The position numbers and the translations under genes were made by a program. From contig NZ_JOHY01000030.1 of NCBI RefSeq assembly GCF_000721495.1, positions 13,544 through 77,543 of the forward strand: DNA of 64,000 nt. The letters are read 5' to 3'. This DNA comes from Streptomyces sp. NRRL F-5123 (lineage in GTDB: Bacteria > Actinomycetota > Actinomycetes > Streptomycetales > Streptomycetaceae). The notes beneath the pieces are model-generated. The model searched no databases. It was not told where the DNA came from and saw nothing but the letters and a program-made list of their open reading frames with translations. This document shows, piece by piece, positions 19,800 to 28,700 of the stretch (its first letter is position 1; every line of letters starts with the position of its first letter).

Positions 19800-20861
19800 A
19801 TGGCACGCGATGTACGTACGTCGGGGGGCGGTCCCGGCCGCCGGGATGTCCGGAAGCTCCCCAAAGCACACCTCCACCTGCATTTCACCGGCTCCATGCG
19901 CCCCGCGACCCTGCTGGAGCTGGCCGACAGGGACGGCGTCCGGCTGCCCGACGCGCTGACCTCGGACGAGCCGCCCAAGCTGCGGGCCACCGACGAGCGC
20001 GGCTGGTTCCGCTTCCAGCGGCTCTACGACGCCGCCCGCAGCTGCCTGCGCACCCCCGACGACATCCACCGGCTGGTGCGCGAGGCGGCCCAGGAGGACG
20101 CCGCGGACGGCTCCGGCTGGCTGGAGATCCAGGTCGACCCGACCTCGTACGCGCCCCGGCTCGGCGGGCTCATCCCCACCCTGGAGCTGATCCTGGACGC
20201 GGTGCACACCGCGTCGCGGGACACCGGCGTGGGCATGGCGGTGATCGTCGCCGCCAACCGCATGAAGCACCCGCTGGACGCCCGTACGCTGGCCCGGCTC
20301 GCCGTCCGCTACACCGACCAGGGGGTCGTCGGCTTCGGGCTGTCCAACGACGAACGCCGCGGTCTGGCCCGCGACTTCGACCGCGCCTTCGCCATCGCCC
20401 GGGACGGCGGCCTGCTCGCCGCCCCGCACGGCGGCGAGCTCGCCGGGCCCGCGAGCGTCCGCGACTGCCTGGACGACCTGCACGCGCAGCGCGTCGGCCA
20501 CGGCGTGCGCGCCGCCGAGGACCCGCACCTGGTGCGCCGGCTCGCCGACACAGGCGTCACGTGCGAGGTCTGCCCGGCCTCCAACGTCGCCCTGGGCGTC
20601 TACGACAAGCCCGAGGACGTCCCGCTGCGCACGCTGTACGACGCGGGCGTCCCGCTCGCCCTCGGCGCCGACGACCCGCTGCTCTTCGGCTCGCGGCTCG
20701 CGGCCCAGTACGAGATCGCGCGCGACGTGCACGCCTTCACGGACGCGGAACTGGCCGAACTGGCCCGCCAGTCCGTCCGCGCCTCGCGCGCCCCGCAGGA
20801 GGTCCGTGAGCGGCTCCTGGAGGGCATCGACGCGTGGGCGGCGGAGCCCCCGGAGGGCTAG
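19800..20861 (+). CDS. Adenosine deaminase family protein
   Basis: Metal-dependent hydrolase of the adenosine/adenine deaminase family, 353 residues. Zn-binding HLHLHFTGS near residue 24, APHGGEL near residue 205, RVGHGVRAAEDP near residue 233, and the metal Asp pair in LGADDPLLFG near residue 288 are all present. The consensus TDDP reads ADDP. Converts adenosine (or a related aminopurine) to the deaminated product. ATG at 19800. Confidence 0.9.
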   Translation: MARDVRTSGGGPGRRDVRKLPKAHLHLHFTGSMRPATLLELADRDGVRLPDALTSDEPPKLRATDERGWFRFQRLYDAARSCLRTPDDIHRLVREAAQEDAADGSGWLEIQVDPTSYAPRLGGLIPTLELILDAVHTASRDTGVGMAVIVAANRMKHPLDARTLARLAVRYTDQGVVGFGLSNDERRGLARDFDRAFAIARDGGLLAAPHGGELAGPASVRDCLDDLHAQRVGHGVRAAEDPHLVRRLADTGVTCEVCPASNVALGVYDKPEDVPLRTLYDAGVPLALGADDPLLFGSRLAAQYEIARDVHAFTDAELAELARQSVRASRAPQEVRERLLEGIDAWAAEPPEG

Positions 20862-20913
20862 GGCCGGGGCTCGGGGGGGCCGGGGCTCGGAGGGCTGGAG
20901 CCGGGCGCGGGGG

Positions 20914-21957
20914 TTAGAGCGCCACCCCGACCATGACCGGCTCGTTGACGAGCGTCACGCCGAAGGCGGCGTGCACACCGTCGCGCACCTCGCGGGCCAG
21001 CGCCAGCAGGTCCGCGGTGGTGGCCGCGCCCCGGTTGGTCAGGGCCAGGGTGTGCTTGCCGGAGATGCGGGCCGGGCCGGTGCCGTAGCCCTTGGTGAAG
21101 CCCGCCTTGTCGATGAGCCAGGCCGCGCTGGTCTTGGTGCGGTCGCCCGCCGGGTACGCGGGCGGGGCGGCGTCGGGGCCGAGGCGGTCGTGGACGCGGT
21201 CCGCGAAGGCGGCGAATTCGGCGGCGGTGAGCACCGGGTTGGTGAAGAACGAGCCCGCCGACCAGGTGTCGTGGTCGGCGGCGTCCAGCACCATGCCCTT
21301 GCCGGCCCGCTGCGCCAGCACCGTCGCACTGGCCTTCTCCAGCGGCACCCGCTCCCCGACGGACACGCCCAGCGCGCGGGCGGTCTCGGCGTATTTCAGC
21401 GGCGCGGACATTCCCGCGGCTTCCTCGAGGCCGAAGCGCACCCGCAGGACGACGTAGCGCTCCGGCTCCTCCTTGAAGCGGCTGCTGCGGTAGGAGAACC
21501 CGCACTCCCGGTTGTCGAGCGTGACCGTCTCCCCGGCCCGCCGGTCGTAGGCCACGACCTCCGTGATCGTGCTGGAGACCTCCTGCCCGTACGCCCCGAC
21601 GTTCTGGATCGGCGTGGCGCCCGCGGACCCCGGGATCCCGGCCAGGCACTCCACCCCGGCCAGCCCCGCCCGCACGGTCGCGGCCACCGCGTCGCTCCAC
21701 ACCTCGCCCGCGGCCAGCTCCAGCGCGCTGCCCCGCAGGTCGACACCCTGCGTGGCGATCCGCACGGCGGTCCCGGGAAACCCGTCGTCCGAGATGACCA
21801 GGTTGCTCCCGCCGCCCAGCAGCAGCACCGGCTCCCCCCGCGCATCCGCCTCCCGCACGGCACCGACCAGCTCGTCGTCCGTCGTGGCGGTGACCAGCCG
21901 GCGAGCGGGCCCTCCGAGCCGGAAGGTCGTGTACGGGGCGAGAACGTCAGAATCCAC
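20914..21957 (-). CDS. murB: UDP-N-acetylmuramate dehydrogenase
   Basis: FAD enzyme that reduces UDP-GlcNAc-enolpyruvate to UDP-MurNAc in peptidoglycan synthesis. 347 residues. FAD-binding elements: TTFRLGGPARRLV near residue 10, LGGGSNLVISDDGFPG near residue 46, and GIPGSAGATPIQNVGAYGQE near residue 107. The catalytic region FSYRSSRFK near residue 161 and the late substrate-binding AAWLIDKAGFTKGYG near residue 275 are intact. Convergent with the deaminase gene. Confidence 0.96.
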   Translation of the reverse strand: MDSDVLAPYTTFRLGGPARRLVTATTDDELVGAVREADARGEPVLLLGGGSNLVISDDGFPGTAVRIATQGVDLRGSALELAAGEVWSDAVAATVRAGLAGVECLAGIPGSAGATPIQNVGAYGQEVSSTITEVVAYDRRAGETVTLDNRECGFSYRSSRFKEEPERYVVLRVRFGLEEAAGMSAPLKYAETARALGVSVGERVPLEKASATVLAQRAGKGMVLDAADHDTWSAGSFFTNPVLTAAEFAAFADRVHDRLGPDAAPPAYPAGDRTKTSAAWLIDKAGFTKGYGTGPARISGKHTLALTNRGAATTADLLALAREVRDGVHAAFGVTLVNEPVMVGVAL

Positions 21958-22001
21958 GCCCCCAGCTTATGGCCGCCCCCCGCACCTTCCGCGCGAGGCC
22001 G

Positions 22002-23603
22002 TCAGAGCCCGCCGACCGCGCCGCCCCCGCCCACCGGGTCCGGCGCCGGCTCCGGGTCCGGGTCCGGCTCCGCGAGCAGGGCGCGCAGGGGCTTCGTGTC
22101 GGGGGTGTCGGAGGTCGCGGCGTCGAGGGCCGCGTCCATGCCCTTCTCCCATGCTTCGGGGAGGCCTATGCCGGGAGTGCCGGCCCAGGCGATCCGCGGG
22201 ACGGCCCGGGACGCGGCCAGGAGGCGGAGGTGGACCAGGCCGGCGAGGGCGTCGAAGACCGCGGGGCGCAGGTAGTTGCGGGCGGACTCACCGGTGAGCC
22301 GGGCCGCCGACTGCGGGCGCGGCATGCGGTCGGAGATCCCCGCCCACAGCAGGCCCTCGTCGAAGGCGTCCAGCACATCCTCCAGGTCCGGCAGCTCCGC
22401 GCCCGCCCCCGTGCGCCGCACGCGGGCGACGGCCTGGCGCAGCGGGCGCGAGAACTCCTCGGCGTCGTACGCGGCCCGGACCAGGACGAGGTGGTCCCAG
22501 CTCAGGCGGCGCACCTCGGCGGGCGTGGCCGGTTCGGGGGCGGCGTCGGGGGCGGCTTCGAGGGCCGTGAGGACACGTTCGGGGGCGCGCAGCAGGGCGA
22601 ACGCGGGCCCGGCGGTGACGGGGTCGGCGTCCTGCGCGGGAAGCGCTTCGAGCCGGGCGAGGCGCTCGGCGAGGGAGGGGTGCGTGTCGTACTTGTGCGG
22701 CGGTTTCGGTCGCCGCCCCTCGGCGAGTGCGGCCAGCCGCTCGCCGGGCCGGGCGTCGACCATCCGCCGGAAGCCGCCGTGGAATTCCCCGGCGGGAGGC
22801 AGCGCGCGGAAGGGCCGGCCCATGGTCGCGTACGTCTCCAGGTAGTGCGCGTGCGCGGCGTCGACGACGGGCAGTGTGCGCAGCGCCGCGGTCATGGCGG
22901 CGGCTCCGGCGTACCCGGCGGCGACGCGGTCGGCGGCGAATTCCTTCTCGCGGGAGAGAGCGAAGGACCGGCGCAGGTACATCCGCGCATAGCCGAGGTA
23001 GATCGCCCCGACGACGCGGTCGAACCACACCAGGTCCCGGCTGAAGATCCGCACGGTGTGCGCCATCGCCGCGCGTCCGCGCAGCGCCGCCGCGCCGAGC
23101 CGGGTGTCGCCGTTGCCGTAGTGGCCGAACTCGTGCGCGAGCACGGCCCGCAGTTCCGCCCGCTCCATGCCGACGAGCAGCGGCACGCCCACGTTCAGCC
23201 GGCGCCGTCCGGGCAGCAGCCCGAGCAGCCGGCTCTGCTCGGCCGCGGACGCGTTGACGTCGGAGGTCAGACACAGCTCCTGCGGCGGCCGCTCGCCGAG
23301 CCCGTCGGCCACGGCCCGGACCTCCGCCCACAGCTCGGGCTCGTCCTGCTCGGTGACGGCGACGCCCTCCGGGGTTCCGAGCCGCCCGGCGCGCAGGAAG
23401 GCGTACATGCCGCGCAGGATCCCGGCGGCCGCGACCGCGGTCATGGCCATGAACACGCCCGTGAAGCCCGCGCGGCTGCCGTCCCCCCGGTGGGTCGCCA
23501 GCAGCCAGTCGAACACCGCCATCGCGGCCAGGAGCACGAAGCCCGTCACGAAGAAACCGACCAGCAACGCGAAGACGCCGGCGGCACGGAGCCGTTGGTT
23601 CAA
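22002..23603 (-). CDS. M48-family membrane metallopeptidase
   Basis: About 533 residues. Two N-terminal membrane helices (VFALLVGFFVTGFVLLAAM and FMAMTAVAAAGILRGMYAF) precede a zinc peptidase domain with HEFGHYGNGD near residue 155 and a downstream Glu in REKEFAADRVAAGY near residue 220. An extended C-terminal half lacks a known motif. I favour the TTG at 23603 with GGGGGGA just upstream. A start at 23633 is the alternative. The substrate is unknown. Lies 44 bases from murB on the same strand. Confidence 0.88.
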   Translation of the reverse strand: MNQRLRAAGVFALLVGFFVTGFVLLAAMAVFDWLLATHRGDGSRAGFTGVFMAMTAVAAAGILRGMYAFLRAGRLGTPEGVAVTEQDEPELWAEVRAVADGLGERPPQELCLTSDVNASAAEQSRLLGLLPGRRRLNVGVPLLVGMERAELRAVLAHEFGHYGNGDTRLGAAALRGRAAMAHTVRIFSRDLVWFDRVVGAIYLGYARMYLRRSFALSREKEFAADRVAAGYAGAAAMTAALRTLPVVDAAHAHYLETYATMGRPFRALPPAGEFHGGFRRMVDARPGERLAALAEGRRPKPPHKYDTHPSLAERLARLEALPAQDADPVTAGPAFALLRAPERVLTALEAAPDAAPEPATPAEVRRLSWDHLVLVRAAYDAEEFSRPLRQAVARVRRTGAGAELPDLEDVLDAFDEGLLWAGISDRMPRPQSAARLTGESARNYLRPAVFDALAGLVHLRLLAASRAVPRIAWAGTPGIGLPEAWEKGMDAALDAATSDTPDTKPLRALLAEPDPDPEPAPDPVGGGGAVGGL

Positions 23604-23759
23604 GGGTCCCCCCACAGGACACGAGCCGGCCAACGTGCGGACCAGCGGGGAGCGGATCGTATCCGGTAGGGCTGACCTGCGTAAACGGCAATCCGTGCGG
23701 GCCGGGCGGGTGCGCGGGCGGCCGGGGGGAGTCCCGGCCGCCCGCGTGAGGGGTGGGGG

Positions 23760-25247
23760 TCAGCCGACCTTCTGGAGGGAGGCGGGTGCGGGTGCGCCCT
23801 CCGCGACGGTCGTCCCGTCGGTGGGGCGGCGGCGCGGGAGGGCGAGGGCGGCGAGGAAGGCGACGCCCAGGATCGCGGCGCCGACCCACAGCGCGGGGAC
23901 GAGGCCGTCGACAAAGGCCGAGCCGGACGCGTAACCGCCGTGCGCGGCGAAGATCGAGCCCAGCAGGGCCACGCCGAGGGCGCCGCCGACCTCGCGGAGG
24001 GCGTTGCTGGCGCCGGAGGCGACGCCCTGCTCGTGCGGCTCGACGCTGGACATGCCCAGGCTGGTGGAGGCCGGGAAGTAGAGGGCCATGCCGGTGCCGG
24101 AGATGATCAGCGAGGGCAGCTGTGCGGCGTACGAGACGTCCGGCGAGGCGATGACCGCGAACCAGCCCAGGCCGATCGCCTGGAGCGCCAGTCCCGCGGC
24201 GACGACCGGGCGGCCGCCGATGCGGTCGGAGAGGTAGCCGGCGATGGGCGCGACGATCATCGGCATGCCCGTCCAGGGCAGCATGCGCAGCCCCGCCTCG
24301 GTGGGCGAGTAGCCGAGCACCGTCTGCAGGAACTGGCTGAGCAGGAAGATCGAGCCGAACATCCCGACGAACATGAGCATGGTCGCGGCGTTGATCGCGC
24401 TGAAGGCGCGGCGGCGGAAGAACCGCATCGGCAGCATCGGCTGGCGCGCCGTCATGCCGTGCCGCACGAAGGCCAGGACGAGGGCGCCGCCGACGATCAG
24501 GCCGGTGAGCACGCGGGCGCTGGTCCAGCCGTGCTCGGTCGCGTTGACCAGGGCGAAGACGATGCCGAAGAGGCCGAGACTGATGAGCGCGGTGCCGCGG
24601 CCGTCCAGCCGGGCGCCGGGCGCGGTGGACTCGGCCAGACGCAGCCGGGCCAGCGGGAGCAGCAGTATGCCGAGCGGGACGTTCAGCCAGAAGATCCACT
24701 GCCACGAGATGTGCTCGGTGAGGCTGCCGCCGATGAGCGGCCCGGACGCCACGGCCATGCCGTTGACCGCACCCCATATGCCGTAGGCGGCGCCCCGGCG
24801 CTCGGGGGGTATTGCCGCGGTCAGCAGCGTGAGCGTCAGCGGCATCATGATGGCCGCGCCCACGCCCTGGATCGCGCGGGCCGCGATCAGCTCGTTGATG
24901 CCGGGCGCCATGGCCGCGGCGGCGGACGCGGCGGTGAAGATCGTCAGACCGGTGACGAAGAGCTTGCGGCGGCCGAAGCGGTCGCCGAGCGCCGCGCCGA
25001 ACATGAGCAGGACGGCGAAGGTGAGCGTGTACGCGTTCACCGTCCACTCGAGGTCGGACAGCGCGCCGCCCAGGTCCTTGCGGATGGACGGCAGCGCGGT
25101 GGTGACGACGAGGTTGTCGAGGGACGCCATGAAGCCCGCGATGCTGGTGATCAGCAGGGCCCAGCCTGCCGTGGCCTTGCCGCGGGGCGGCGTGCTGTCC
25201 GTGGTGGGTGCGCTGTCCGCGGGACGCGCGCTGTCTGCGGTGGTCAT
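23760..25247 (-). CDS. DHA2-family MFS drug efflux transporter
   Basis: 495 residues with about 14 membrane segments. Motif A appears as GALGDRFGRRKLFVTG between helices 2 and 3, and motif C-like SGPLIGGSLTEHISWQWIFWLNVP occurs around helix 5-6. It fits the EmrB/QacA proton-antiport family; the drug is unknown. ATG at 25247 with AAGGAG upstream. It lies downstream of a TetR gene and carries the same operator palindrome in its promoter region. Confidence 0.92.
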   Translation of the reverse strand: MTTADSARPADSAPTTDSTPPRGKATAGWALLITSIAGFMASLDNLVVTTALPSIRKDLGGALSDLEWTVNAYTLTFAVLLMFGAALGDRFGRRKLFVTGLTIFTAASAAAAMAPGINELIAARAIQGVGAAIMMPLTLTLLTAAIPPERRGAAYGIWGAVNGMAVASGPLIGGSLTEHISWQWIFWLNVPLGILLLPLARLRLAESTAPGARLDGRGTALISLGLFGIVFALVNATEHGWTSARVLTGLIVGGALVLAFVRHGMTARQPMLPMRFFRRRAFSAINAATMLMFVGMFGSIFLLSQFLQTVLGYSPTEAGLRMLPWTGMPMIVAPIAGYLSDRIGGRPVVAAGLALQAIGLGWFAVIASPDVSYAAQLPSLIISGTGMALYFPASTSLGMSSVEPHEQGVASGASNALREVGGALGVALLGSIFAAHGGYASGSAFVDGLVPALWVGAAILGVAFLAALALPRRRPTDGTTVAEGAPAPASLQKVG

Positions 25248-25350
25248 TGCCCTGATCTCCTTGGTCCCCTGTCGAGATGTGCTGCGGGCTGAGCTGGTGG
25301 TGCGGTGGAGCGGGTGGCGGTGCCGCGGGGGTGGCCGCGCGCACTGCCGG

Positions 25351-25370
25351 GTTAGTAATTGATGACTAAC
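25351..25370. promoter_or_regulatory. Likely TetR operator upstream of the efflux gene
   Basis: 20-bp palindrome GTTAGT-N8-ACTAAC about 100 bases upstream of the transporter start. An almost identical site (GTTAGT-N8-ACTACC) lies directly before the tetR gene at 26110-26129. The matched pair is strong internal evidence for a shared repressor site. Confidence 0.75.
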
Positions 25371-25419
25371 TTTTTGGGCCGAAAAAATCCCGCCGGGGGC
25401 GGCCCCGGCCGGGGCGCTG

Positions 25420-26100
25420 CTAGTCCGAGGCCGTCGGGCGCTTGGCGGGCCCCGCGCACCACGGGGCTTCCGAGCGCAGGGGGCCGTCAGAGCCGTCCTG
25501 GCCTTGCGGGTCCTGCACCGTCTCCGGGTCCTCGGCGCCCGCCGGATTCTCCGGGCGGACGGATTCGTAGAAGCCCTCCCAGATCGGCTCCTCAGCCGAA
25601 AAACCCAGCGACACCAGGGTGTTGACGAGCATCCCGTAGGCGAAGAACTGCGTGGTCTCCTCGACGTCGGTGCCGAGCGCGTCGCGCACGGTCTCCCACA
25701 GCCGCATCCAGACCGCGCGGATCTCCACACCGAAGGCGCGGTCCCCCGCTGCCTCCGCCGCGGCGACGGCCACGTACGTCTGCATCTGCATCAGCAGCCG
25801 CTCGGGATCGGCGTGGATCATGGCCTGGTAGGCCTTGCCCATCTCGTCCAGCCGCCGTTCGACCGGCACCCCGACCGCCGCGTTCGCGAAGACCTTTGCG
25901 GTCGTCTCGATGCAGTGGCGGGAGGCGGCCAGGAAGATGGCCTGCTTGTTCGGGAAGAGCCGGAAGAGGTACGGCTGCGACACGCCCACCCGGCGGGCGA
26001 TCGCCTCGGTCGACGTGCCGTGATAACCGCCGTGGGCGAACTCGCTCATCGCCGCACGGATGACGCTCTCGCGCCGCTCCTCTGCGCTCATCCTGACCAT
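25420..26100 (-). CDS. TetR/AcrR-family repressor
   Basis: 226 residues from the ATG at 26100; a TTG at 26121 also lies in frame but falls inside the operator. The N-terminal HTH reads TSTEAIARRVGVSQPYLFRLFPNK near residues 25-50. The C-terminal ligand domain is variable and ends in a Pro/Glu/Asp-rich tail. Likely represses itself and the downstream efflux gene through the two palindromes. Inducer unknown. Confidence 0.92.
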   Translation of the reverse strand: MVRMSAEERRESVIRAAMSEFAHGGYHGTSTEAIARRVGVSQPYLFRLFPNKQAIFLAASRHCIETTAKVFANAAVGVPVERRLDEMGKAYQAMIHADPERLLMQMQTYVAVAAAEAAGDRAFGVEIRAVWMRLWETVRDALGTDVEETTQFFAYGMLVNTLVSLGFSAEEPIWEGFYESVRPENPAGAEDPETVQDPQGQDGSDGPLRSEAPWCAGPAKRPTASD

Positions 26101-26109
26101 GGGACTTAA

Positions 26110-26129
26110 GTTAGTGGCCAATCACTACC
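26110..26129. promoter_or_regulatory. Likely TetR operator before its own gene
   Basis: GTTAGT-N8-ACTACC immediately upstream of the tetR start, matching the site before the efflux gene at 25351. Placement next to the start codon fits autorepression. Confidence 0.75.
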
Positions 26130-26172
26130 TTGTCAACGCGTAGGTGTGAGCGGGGCACTCGAGCCGAAACAC

Positions 26173-26207
26173 GTAAGGACCGCCTGCCATGGGCAGGCGG
26201 TCCTTAC
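26173..26207 (-). terminator. Terminator of the MaoC dehydratase pair
   Basis: Perfect 16-bp stem (GTAAGGACCGCCTGCC, loop ATG, complement), 85 bases past the end of the downstream dehydratase gene on the minus strand and upstream of tetR. Confidence 0.85.
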
Positions 26208-26250
26208 AGGTGCTCCCGGCGCGGCAATATGCGCAGCCGTTCCGCGGGGC

Positions 26251-26299
26251 CAGGCGTCAGGCGTCAGGCGTCAGGCGTCAGGCGTCAGGCGTCAGGCGA
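26251..26299. repeat. Seven tandem copies of CAGGCGT
   Basis: Seven 7-bp units (the last ends in A rather than T), covering the stop codon and 3' flank of the dehydratase gene at 26292. Unit count could vary by slippage. A change would alter the 3' UTR and possibly the C-terminus. Confidence 0.9.
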
Positions 26300-26720
26300 G
26301 GCGAACGACCGCGCGGGCCATGCCCAGCACCTTCTGGCCCGCCGACATCGCGGTCAGGTCCACGCGCACCCGGTTGTCGTCCAGCTTGGCGGCGACCTTG
26401 GCCGTGACCTCGATCAGCGCGCCCTCGTCGTCGTTGGGAACCACGACCGGCTTGGTGAAGCGCACCCCGTACTCGACGACCGCTGCCGGGTCGCCCGCCC
26501 AGTCGGTGACCACGCGGGCCGCCGAGGCCATCGTGAACATGCCGTGCGCGATGACGTCCGGCAGCCCGACCTCCCGGGCGAACTTCTCGTTCCAGTGGAT
26601 CGGGTTGAAGTCGCCGGAAGCCCCCGCGTACCGCACGAGCGTCGCCCGGGTGACCGGGAAGCTCTGCGCGGGCAGCTCGGTGCCGACCTCGACCTCGTCG
26701 TACGCCACGCTCGCCGCCAT
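26292..26720 (-). CDS. MaoC-family hot-dog dehydratase (HadB-like)
   Basis: 142 residues. The hydratase motif YAGASGDFNPIHWNEKFA, with catalytic Asp and His near residues 37-42, is followed by PDVIAHGMFTM. ATG at 26720 is chosen: GGAGG is seven bases upstream and TGATG overlaps the previous stop. Forms a heterodimeric (3R)-hydroxyacyl-ACP dehydratase with the preceding protein by analogy to mycobacterial HadAB. The substrate here is not known. Confidence 0.9.
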   Translation of the reverse strand: MAASVAYDEVEVGTELPAQSFPVTRATLVRYAGASGDFNPIHWNEKFAREVGLPDVIAHGMFTMASAARVVTDWAGDPAAVVEYGVRFTKPVVVPNDDEGALIEVTAKVAAKLDDNRVRVDLTAMSAGQKVLGMARAVVRLA

Positions 26721-27199
26721 CACGCGCCTCCGTCCCGGGGGGTGCCCTGCTCGGGGTCCGCCGCGCGGGCGACCAGCTTCGTCCAGGCGGTGACGATGTG
26801 CTCGCCCGACTCGTCGTGGACCTCGCCGCGGACGTCCAGGATGTCGTTGCCGGCCATCGACTTCACGGCCTCGATCGTGGACGTGACCGTCAGCCGGTCA
26901 CCGGCCCGCAGCGGGCGGGTGTAGGCGAACTTCTGGTCGCCGTGCACGACCCGGCTGTAGTCCAGGCCCAGCTCCGGGTCGGAGATCACGACGCCCGCCG
27001 CCTTGTAGGTGATCGCGAAGGCGAAGGTGGGCGGCGCGATGACGTCCGGGTGGCCGAGGGCCTTGGCGGCCTCCGGGTCCACGTAGGCCGGATTGGGGTC
27101 ACCGATCGCCTCGGCGAACTCGCGGATCTTCTCCCGGCCGACCTCGTAGGCGGGGGTGGGCGGGTAGGTCCGCCCGACGTAGGACTGGTCGAGAGCCAT
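26720..27199 (-). CDS. FAS1-type/MaoC N-terminal dehydratase subunit (HadA-like)
   Basis: 159 residues from the ATG at 27199 with GAGG upstream. The hot-dog fold matches the MaoC N-terminal family (PPTPAYEVGREKIREFAEAIGDPNPAYVDPEAA, then HPDVIAPPTFAF). It lacks the catalytic D-x-N-P-x-H motif, as expected for the structural partner subunit. Translationally coupled to the catalytic partner by a TGATG overlap. Probably acts in fatty-acid or related acyl chain elongation. Confidence 0.88.
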   Translation of the reverse strand: MALDQSYVGRTYPPTPAYEVGREKIREFAEAIGDPNPAYVDPEAAKALGHPDVIAPPTFAFAITYKAAGVVISDPELGLDYSRVVHGDQKFAYTRPLRAGDRLTVTSTIEAVKSMAGNDILDVRGEVHDESGEHIVTAWTKLVARAADPEQGTPRDGGA

Positions 27200-27387
27200 C
27201 GTCACCTCGGAGTGTGCGGCAGATCACGGGTGTTCGGGAGGAGCGCGCGGTTGTGCGGGGCGCGCGGGGTGCGCGGGCGGGGGCGCGGTTGTGCCGGGGC
27301 ACGAGCAGGTGTGCGGGTGTGCGCCACCGCGTACGCGGGCCGGGTGCGCGCCGCCCGCCCTACGGGCACGGGCCGGGGCCGGACGTG

Positions 27388-27431
27388 CCGCGAGGCCGTC
27401 CCCTGTCCTGCGACGGGGGACGGCCTCGCGG
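27388..27431 (-). terminator. rpmG terminator
   Basis: 16-bp perfect stem (CCGCGAGGCCGTCCCC and its complement) with a 12-base loop, 50 bases beyond the rpmG stop codon. Confidence 0.85.
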
Positions 27432-27480
27432 TGTTACGGCCTGGTGATGCTGCTGGTGGTGCGGCGCAGGGGCGGCGAAG

Positions 27481-27645
27481 TCAGCGCGTTTCGCGGTGCG
27501 CGGTGTGCGCGTTGCAACGCGGGCAGTGCTTCTTCATCTCAAGACGGTCCGGGTCGTTACGCCGGTTCTTCTTGGTGATGTAGTTCCGCTCCTTGCACTC
27601 CACGCAGGCCAGCGTGATCTTCGGGCGGACGTCGGTGGCGGCCAC
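27481..27645 (-). CDS. rpmG: 50S ribosomal protein L33
   Basis: 54 residues, GTG start at 27645 with AAGGAG upstream. It is the zinc-binding type: CVEC near residue 14 and CPRC near residue 41. Expressed next to tRNA-Met and tRNA-Thr and the hot-dog dehydratase pair, as in other Streptomyces. Other L33 paralogues without cysteines may exist elsewhere and replace it under zinc limitation. Confidence 0.96.
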   Translation of the reverse strand: MAATDVRPKITLACVECKERNYITKKNRRNDPDRLEMKKHCPRCNAHTAHRETR

Positions 27646-27728
27646 GTGAGTGCTCCTTGACGAACGGGTATTTGAACACAGGAAGAGTAGCCGATTGAGG
27701 GACCGATCCCGCAATCGGCTACGCAGAG

Positions 27729-27801
27729 TAGCGGCGACCGGACTTGAACCGGTGACACAGCGATTATGAGCCGCTTGCTCTACCGACTGAGCTACGCCGC
27801 T
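27729..27801 (-). tRNA. tRNA-Met (CAT anticodon)
   Basis: 73 bases. The acceptor arm AGCGGCG pairs with CGCCGCT, the anticodon loop is CTCATAA (CAT), and the T arm is GGTTCAAGTCC. It has the elongator features of a 7-bp acceptor and A73. The initiator hallmark (unpaired first base) is absent, so this is elongator Met. Confidence 0.95.
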
Positions 27802-27847
27802 TCGACGAACCGACCCCCGCCACGAGGACGGGGAACCGATCCATCAG

Positions 27848-27920
27848 AGCCCCAATACGGAATCGAACCGTAGACCTTCTCCTTACCATGGAGACGCTCT
27901 ACCGACTGAGCTATTGGGGC
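27848..27920 (-). tRNA. tRNA-Thr (GGT anticodon)
   Basis: 73 bases. The acceptor arm GCCCCAA pairs with TTGGGGC; the anticodon stem TCTCC/GGAGA encloses loop ATGGTAA (anticodon GGT); the T loop is GTTCGATTCC. It lies 46 bases upstream of tRNA-Met on the same strand, so both are likely in one transcript. Confidence 0.95.
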
Positions 27921-28700
27921 GAGCGAGGAAGACATTACACGGTCCGCTGCCATACGTGAAATCCGTATCCGCCGGGGCACATCGGGCTCAGCGGACACCG
28001 CCCGCGCGGCCTGCCCGCGACCCCTCCCGGGCGCGTCGGGGGGGTGCCGCACGGGCCTTCCCCCTCCGCCGCGCGGGCGGGCCCGGCGCGGCGGAGGAAG
28101 TCGGCTGGAGCGCTGAGGTGCCCGCCCCCTCGCGTGCGCGGCCCCGTACGCCGGCTACCTCCGCGGCGCGGCGTACGGCGGCGCGGAACGCCTCAGCGCT
28201 GCGGCGGCGCAGCGTTCCGGCGGCGGCGCGGCGTTCCGGCGGGGCATACGGCTCCGCGCCCGAAGCCCGGAAGGCACGCCCCCGAGACCGGTGGGGTGCC
28301 GCGCGTACGAGCGCTCCCGCCTGCCGTACGGCCCCGCCCCCGGTCGGCGCGTCCGGACCCGGAGCCGGCCCCGAACCTGCCCTCCGGGTTGCGGCGGCTC
28401 CACGGCAGGGCACCGCGGCCCGTCGGCGAGGGTGACCCAAGATGCGTACGACAGTACGAGTAATGCACTCGTGCCGGGTGTCCTGACGCCGCTTACCGGA
28501 CGTGCGCGCGGCCTGGCCCTAGGCTCGACCATGCGTGATCGTCCCGGCGGCTCGGGCGTCCCGACCGGCCGTTTCCGACCGGCCCTTCCCGGTCGTCCCG
28601 ACGCCCCGGCGGTCCGCGCCCGCTCCACTGCTTCCCCCGCTCATCCGTCCCCGGCGGCACCGGCGGGCCCGCGGGAGGCACCAGGCACCGGAGGAGCCCG
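27921..28700. other. Gene-poor gap before the amidohydrolase
   Basis: About 780 bases with no convincing gene; frames here give low-complexity Arg/Ala/Pro products without family resemblance. It contains GC-rich repetitive sequence (repeated GCGTTCCGGCGG at 28,200-28,245). It also holds the palindrome at 28456-28472, which could be an operator for the downstream gene. The tRNA-Thr promoter should lie at the left end. Confidence 0.5.
28456..28472. promoter_or_regulatory. Palindrome ACGAGT-N5-ACTCGT
   Basis: Perfect 6-bp arms around AATGC, 229 bases upstream of the amidohydrolase start. It stands out as AT-richer than the gap around it. No known regulator is assigned. Confidence 0.4.

Noticed and set aside
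22288..25344. 1018-residue minus-strand frame spanning the M48 and MFS genes
   Set aside because: Out of frame with both real genes; Arg/Pro-rich artefact.
26251..26299. CRISPR-like array
   Set aside because: Units are only 7 bp with no spacers and no cas genes nearby; a simple tandem repeat.
28155..28628. Minus-strand ORF before the amidohydrolase
   Set aside because: Arg/Pro/Ala low-complexity product, no ribosome site, overlapped by other frames of the same type.
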